64,000 bases of DNA from positions 47,769,811-47,833,810 of the forward strand of contig CM040085.1 in the NCBI GenBank assembly GCA_022496805.1. The letters are read 5' to 3'. Each line of letters begins with the position of its first letter. The first letter of the stretch is position 1. Below the pieces are notes generated by a model. It did not search any database and had not been told where the DNA came from. It worked only from the letters and a program-made list of their open reading frames with translations. The stretch comes from Pohlia nutans (Eukaryota; Streptophyta; Bryopsida; Bryales; Mniaceae). A program made the position numbers and the translations under genes. Shown piece after piece: positions 59,503 through 64,000 of this stretch.

Positions 59503-62087
59503 TTCAGTCCACATTCAGTCGGTTCAAGAATTTTTGTACCCTAAACCTGACTGTCTATATATTAAATTACATATGTAAATATACGTCAAGTATATTTTCA
59601 ATTTCTGTATATGTAAGGTTGAGTGTCCTGAAACCACCAACTTAAGCAATATGGAATATTTTTGGCAGTTCTAAATGAAGAAAAAAATGATGACCTAATT
59701 CGAAATAAGTTTTCATGAGGATTGCACAAATCTGCAACATCTACATCGAATATTTTAATTGTATACAAAATTGAAAAGTGGAAAGTAACCTTTGATCCAA
59801 ATCAAACCTCTAGGGGTTCCCATGTTCACACTTTGTTGATTCTAATTCCGCTCATGATCTAGCCCAAAACCACCAACTATTTCTTCGCAATGCTTGGTGT
59901 CCCATTGCCTATATATCTCCTTCAATAGTGAAATTGGTGGTTTTAGTTATCAACTTTGGTGGCCCTGAGAAAGTAGTACTTGTCATAACTAGGGGAGGGG
60001 GTGGTTTTAGTACATCCTATCTTAGCAACATCATAAAATGGATGTTTACATTTGGTATGATTGGTATTCGTTTTTTGTTCAGACGGTGAATGGAGAAAAT
60101 GTCCGTGGTCCAGCTAGAGCACGGGGAAGAGAGGGAGAGCCGTACCGACAACAAAGGCGCGGCCATGGATTCACATGGCCAGAGAGGACGGCAGTGGACG
60201 TGGAAAACATGGCGAGGGATGCTTTTGCACATGTAGACGACATTCACAGCAATAGCATGAATGGTATTGATGAAGCTGATATGGATGCTGACGGTGTGGA
60301 CTACGAAGGTCAATTTGATGAGGCCAACTTGGAGCACATGATTCGAGAATCCACCGAATCAGTATATGAGGGAAGCTCTCAAAACCGTTTGCAATGTGCA
60401 ATTGTATTGTTCTCCCTTTGCACGTTATACTCGGTGCCCCACACCTTTTTAGACGCCCTCCTAACATGGATAGCTGGGGACTTGTTACCCACGTCTGACA
60501 CATTCCCAAGAACTTCATATGAGGTTAAATCCTTGTTGATGAAGTTAGGATTGAAACATGAGCAGGTCCATTGTTGCCCTGACGGCCATGTGCTGTACCA
60601 GGGCGTCAATGCAGACCTACTAGAATGTCCAACATGCCAGCAGTTACGCTACATACCAGGGTCCAATAGTGTGCCCCAGCGTGTAGCTCGATATTTTGAT
60701 GTAATTAGACATCTGCAGCGACTGTTTAAATGTCCAGAGGTCGCCAAACATATGACATGGTACCATACACACAAATCGCAAGGGCAAAACATGAGGTCAG
60801 TTGCTGACAGCGAGCAATGGAGGACTATAGATGAGAATGAGCCAGAGTTTGCACAGGTTATAACGAATCTACGCCTTGGACTTGTTGGAGATGGCATTAT
60901 TCCGTACAAGAATAATGCCATCAAACACTCCACTTGGGTGTTATTGATAATGATATACAATCTACCGCCCTGGCTACTCACAAAAAAATTCTTTATATCA
61001 CTAGCGTTACTTAATCCTGGACCAAAATCTCCTACAGCGGAGAACATAGATGTGTATTTAGCTCCTATTGTTCGGGATATGTTGAAATTATGGGAAGGTG
61101 TACCAGCTATTAATATGTCGATGCCAGAAGGGAACAGGAGATTTACTCTTCGGGCCATGTTAATCTGGACCGTTAATGACTTTCCAGCCTATGGACTTTT
61201 ATCAGGACAACAAGTCCATGGGTACAAGGGATGTCCGCTTTGTGGACCATTGACATGTGCTGAGCATGCTCCACTCCTAAACAAAATGATATTCCTAGGG
61301 GCTCGTCGAATGTTAGTTGCCGATCACAGGTTCCGAAGCGCATAATCAGCATTTAACAATCATGAAGAGTGGGAAAGTGCTCCGGAGAGACCAACAGGGG
61401 GTGAAATTCTACAATGGGGTACGGCACGAACCAACTTTTTGAAAGCTGGGGGAGTCGAAAATTCCCAGGATGATCCTGTCAAACGACATGGCGTGAAGCG
61501 ACGAAGCATTTTATTCGACCTCCCCTATTGGAAGGTATTGTCTTTGTTCTGATGACATCTTGTTTTATATATAATGGGGATCTCAATGTATTTGTTGATT
61601 GTGAATGAAATCCATGTTGAAGTAACTGATGTGGATGTGAGAAGTGATGTTTAACCATACGGCACTCTCTACAGTTGAGTCTACTAATTTTTTAACATCA
61701 TGTGGTAGGTTTCACTAAGTGAACTGAAAATGAAACTAGACAGAAACCAACTTGGATATTTTCACTTATGTTAGAATAAACTTTTATTTTAAATCAAACC
61801 CTGATAATGGAATGTAAATTTGCAATGGAATCTACAGTTTTGGTCTGCAGTGAATGTAAGGAACTGTCCATGATTGCAAGTCAACGAAGTCTCCAGAGCA
61901 TTGTAGTGAATCCTTCAATTTACTTATTAGGGAAGAGTAGTGAAACTTAATTTTATTTCCACAGGACATCATGTGATGTATTGTACGCTAACCTGGAGTC
62001 ATAATTAGAACATCTGAGACATGGAATGATCAAGTGCATTTGGAATGTATAGGTATGTACAAAAAATAGTCTAATCCAATTTCTTGC

Positions 62088-62631
62088 TTAATCCCTAAGT
62101 GCCCAATGAAACATATTATGCTTGGTTTGTGGTCAGAAGTCCCAAAAATCAAGTGTTTTTGTTTTATTGTAGTTGGTGTTTTCATTAGATGTTTAATTGA
62201 AGTTATAATATGTATTTTGACCATTGGGATTGGAGAATAGACTTCATTTGAAGATTTCCCACCACCTAGAAATTTGGTTTTGGACTGTTCAAAATACAAA
62301 GGGCTTTCTCAAGATACTCCTATCATAGGTTTTTCTTAAGTTTTCTCACTATCGGTTTTGTAGTCCTTGTAGATATAACTTCTATCTACATTAAATATTA
62401 TATTTGATATTAATTCTGACAAAATGTATTTATTTTGATATTCTCCCTTGTTTACATGATTAAATTAGTAAATATTACAAACATCTTCCAATCATGTTGA
62501 AATTTTTATCATACCTTCATAAAGTTGATGACTATATACGAACAATAATAAAACATACAATGTGGTATTTCAAGTATACTAATTATAGTGCTTTCTCTTT
62601 TACAAAAGAGGTGAGGACAATAAGGGGTTAA
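62088..62631. mobile_element. TTAA-family element in TNP2 intron 2
   Basis: Left end TTAA-TCCCTAAGTGCCC, right end GGACAATAAGGGG-TTAA. It lies wholly inside the 61535-63903 intron. Confidence 0.75.
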
Positions 62632-63766
62632 GGAAATAAGAGCACTGATGAAGTTCCTTGTGGACACGAAATATGAAATGAGAATAAAGATTTACAAATG
62701 GCAATGCTACAATAAGCACATTACAGACATGTATAATTGTACAGATCAGAAGCAAAGCACATTTAATACAGTGTAATGCATAGAATGATTGTGAGATTAG
62801 GTTATGGGTGTGGTATCAGATATGCATATGTCATTGTAGGGTGAAGAATGACAGTAATGAATATGAAAATTGTAAATAAATTGAACTAAAGGTTTGTAAG
62901 AATTCAGTTTTGAATGAAGAAAAAAATAAAATTGGTGGCATACACTTCAGGAAGCATATAGAAGCAGTAGACATGAAGAAATATGATCTGGACATGACAT
63001 ATCGCCATTGGGATGTCCAGTGGTTTAGGGCTTTTTAAGTACAGTGTAGAAAAGGAGACATGGCTAAGATTACAAGTGATACTTATAATCAGAATATCAA
63101 ATACAAGAGTACATACAGCTTGAAATACACGTATTGACTATGAGTCCATAGGACCAGATAAGACAAAGCATCTTCGAGAGATATACTATTCTATATAATA
63201 GAGCCAAAGTAAATGAACCTATGAAGGACCAAGTGTCTTGAGTAGGACTGGTAAAAGTTACCGTCGGCTCCTATGGACTAGAAATTTAGATTGTGTTTGA
63301 AAAATAAATAAATCATGCAAATGTGATACATCAATAGCAAAATTGGTATTTTATTTTATTTCAATCCGATTTGTTGAGTTTAAGTTATGAAACAAAATGT
63401 GTTTTTGGAATAGACAGATCAGTGCGGGCATCGCTAAAGCCAGAGCACTCTAAAATTTTAATTTTTAAACAATAACCGTAGTATATTTGTAAAGAGTACC
63501 AAGAGAGTGCATTGAACAAGTTTAATAGAATCTAACAGTTTAGGATTGCAAGTTTATAGCGTGTGAAGTGAAAAAGACGAAACTGAAGTGTTTTGCGCAA
63601 TTTTTGACCTTTTTTGATGAGATGGGAAAAATTGGCAGTTTTGGTTGACAAAACTTTTTAACATAATATAAATGTTTTATTTGGTAAGTTATATAAATAG
63701 GAATATAAAGATTCAGAAGGAAATGAAACGAAACACTTAATAATACTGCCCAAAATGGATAAATAC

Positions 63767-63786
63767 CTCGATCATTTAGGGGTTAC
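63767..63786. mobile_element. lone TTAA-family right end
   Basis: GATCATTTAGGGG-TTAC ends at about 63786, also in TNP2 intron 2. No left partner was identified. Confidence 0.45.
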
Positions 63787-64000
63787 AAATATATTCATGC
63801 TTAAAATTGAATTTAAAAAATATTGTTGGTGTGATATCAGGTCATTAGTCCGGGTTCAAGTAATAATTTATGATACCAATGATGGTGAATTGAATTTGTA
63901 CAGGACTTACCAGTGCGTCATGTCCTAGACGTGATGCATTGTGAGAAAAACATAACCGAGAACATACTACGGACAACATTCGGAGAGAAGGACAGCCCAT

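Larger units (their letters stand above)
58644..64000 (+). pseudogene. CACTA-type TNP2 transposase, three exons seen, runs off the window
   Basis: Exons in phase: 58644-58823 (Cys motif CACNQCRGG followed by HH, like the transposase-associated domain), 60083-61534 and 63904 onward. The large exon has the hallmarks of the tnp2 family: YEVKSLLMKLGL, CPTCQQLRY, PQRVARYFDVIRHLQRLF, LRLGLVGDGIIPY, YNLPPWL, NPGPKSP, IDVYLAPIV and the block RAMLIWTVNDFPAYGLLSGQ. Then comes KGCPLC. The exon after the 2.4-kb intron reads DLPVRHVLDVMHCEKNITEN, the usual next block. A TAA at 61343-61345 interrupts the frame just after HRFRSA, and coding resemblance continues in the same frame up to LFDLPYWK. The enzyme would cut and join element ends in the nucleus; this copy is probably inactive. 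Confidence 0.9.

Overview
This is a window of nuclear DNA from a land plant. The genes are widely spaced and have many spliceosomal introns with GT..AG borders. They include an R2R3-MYB with the classic 130-base second exon, a plant-type TFIIF alpha subunit and a plant-only conserved protein, and the spaces between are filled with plant-style transposons (CACTA, hAT, Tourist-like and Stowaway-like elements). The lineage cannot be fixed by eye. A divergent two-pore-channel relic and a Tc1-type DD34E transposase would suit a non-seed land plant, but that is only a guess.

Layout. 1-4513: degenerate repeats, then the leader and leader intron of a conserved single-exon gene (4514-5965). 6000-15100: a dense bed of short inverted-repeat elements. 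Most belong to a family bounded by TTAA and CCCCTAAACG-type ends that recurs along the whole window. 15400-21724: a three-exon R2R3-MYB gene with foldbacks, a minisatellite and an hAT-type MITE in its promoter and first intron; its last 11 codons and stop lie in a TTAA element. 21725-26500: more TTAA elements. 26554-30363 (minus): a complete nine-exon TFIIF alpha (RAP74) gene, flanked by two copies of one TTAA element in opposite orientation. 31000-39200: TTAA elements, a broken Tc1-type transposase and unassigned DNA. 39203-41344 (minus): truncated two-pore-channel exons with an in-frame stop. 42230-44416 (minus): a Ser-rich to acidic protein gene, broken or misread. 45603-46586 (minus): a small DnaJ-type zinc-finger protein gene. 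46850-47131 (minus): a lectin-receptor-kinase tail fragment.

48480-64000 is the most unusual part. A minus-strand eight-exon gene, rebuilt here from phase-consistent splice sites, encodes a protein with an Arg/Ser (SR-like) domain joined to a plant Transposase_24-like domain. Divergent from it, on the plus strand, are two small unassigned ORFs and a CACTA TNP2 transposase gene that runs off the end of the window. If this is one element, it is a divergently organised CACTA-type transposon carrying an SR-domain accessory protein. Both main genes carry premature stops, so this copy looks dead.

Host genes that look intact: the conserved gene at 4514-5965, MYB, RAP74 and probably the DnaJ-type gene. 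Everything else recognisable is mobile DNA or a decayed gene. Exon borders were read from splice consensus and phase, not from transcripts.
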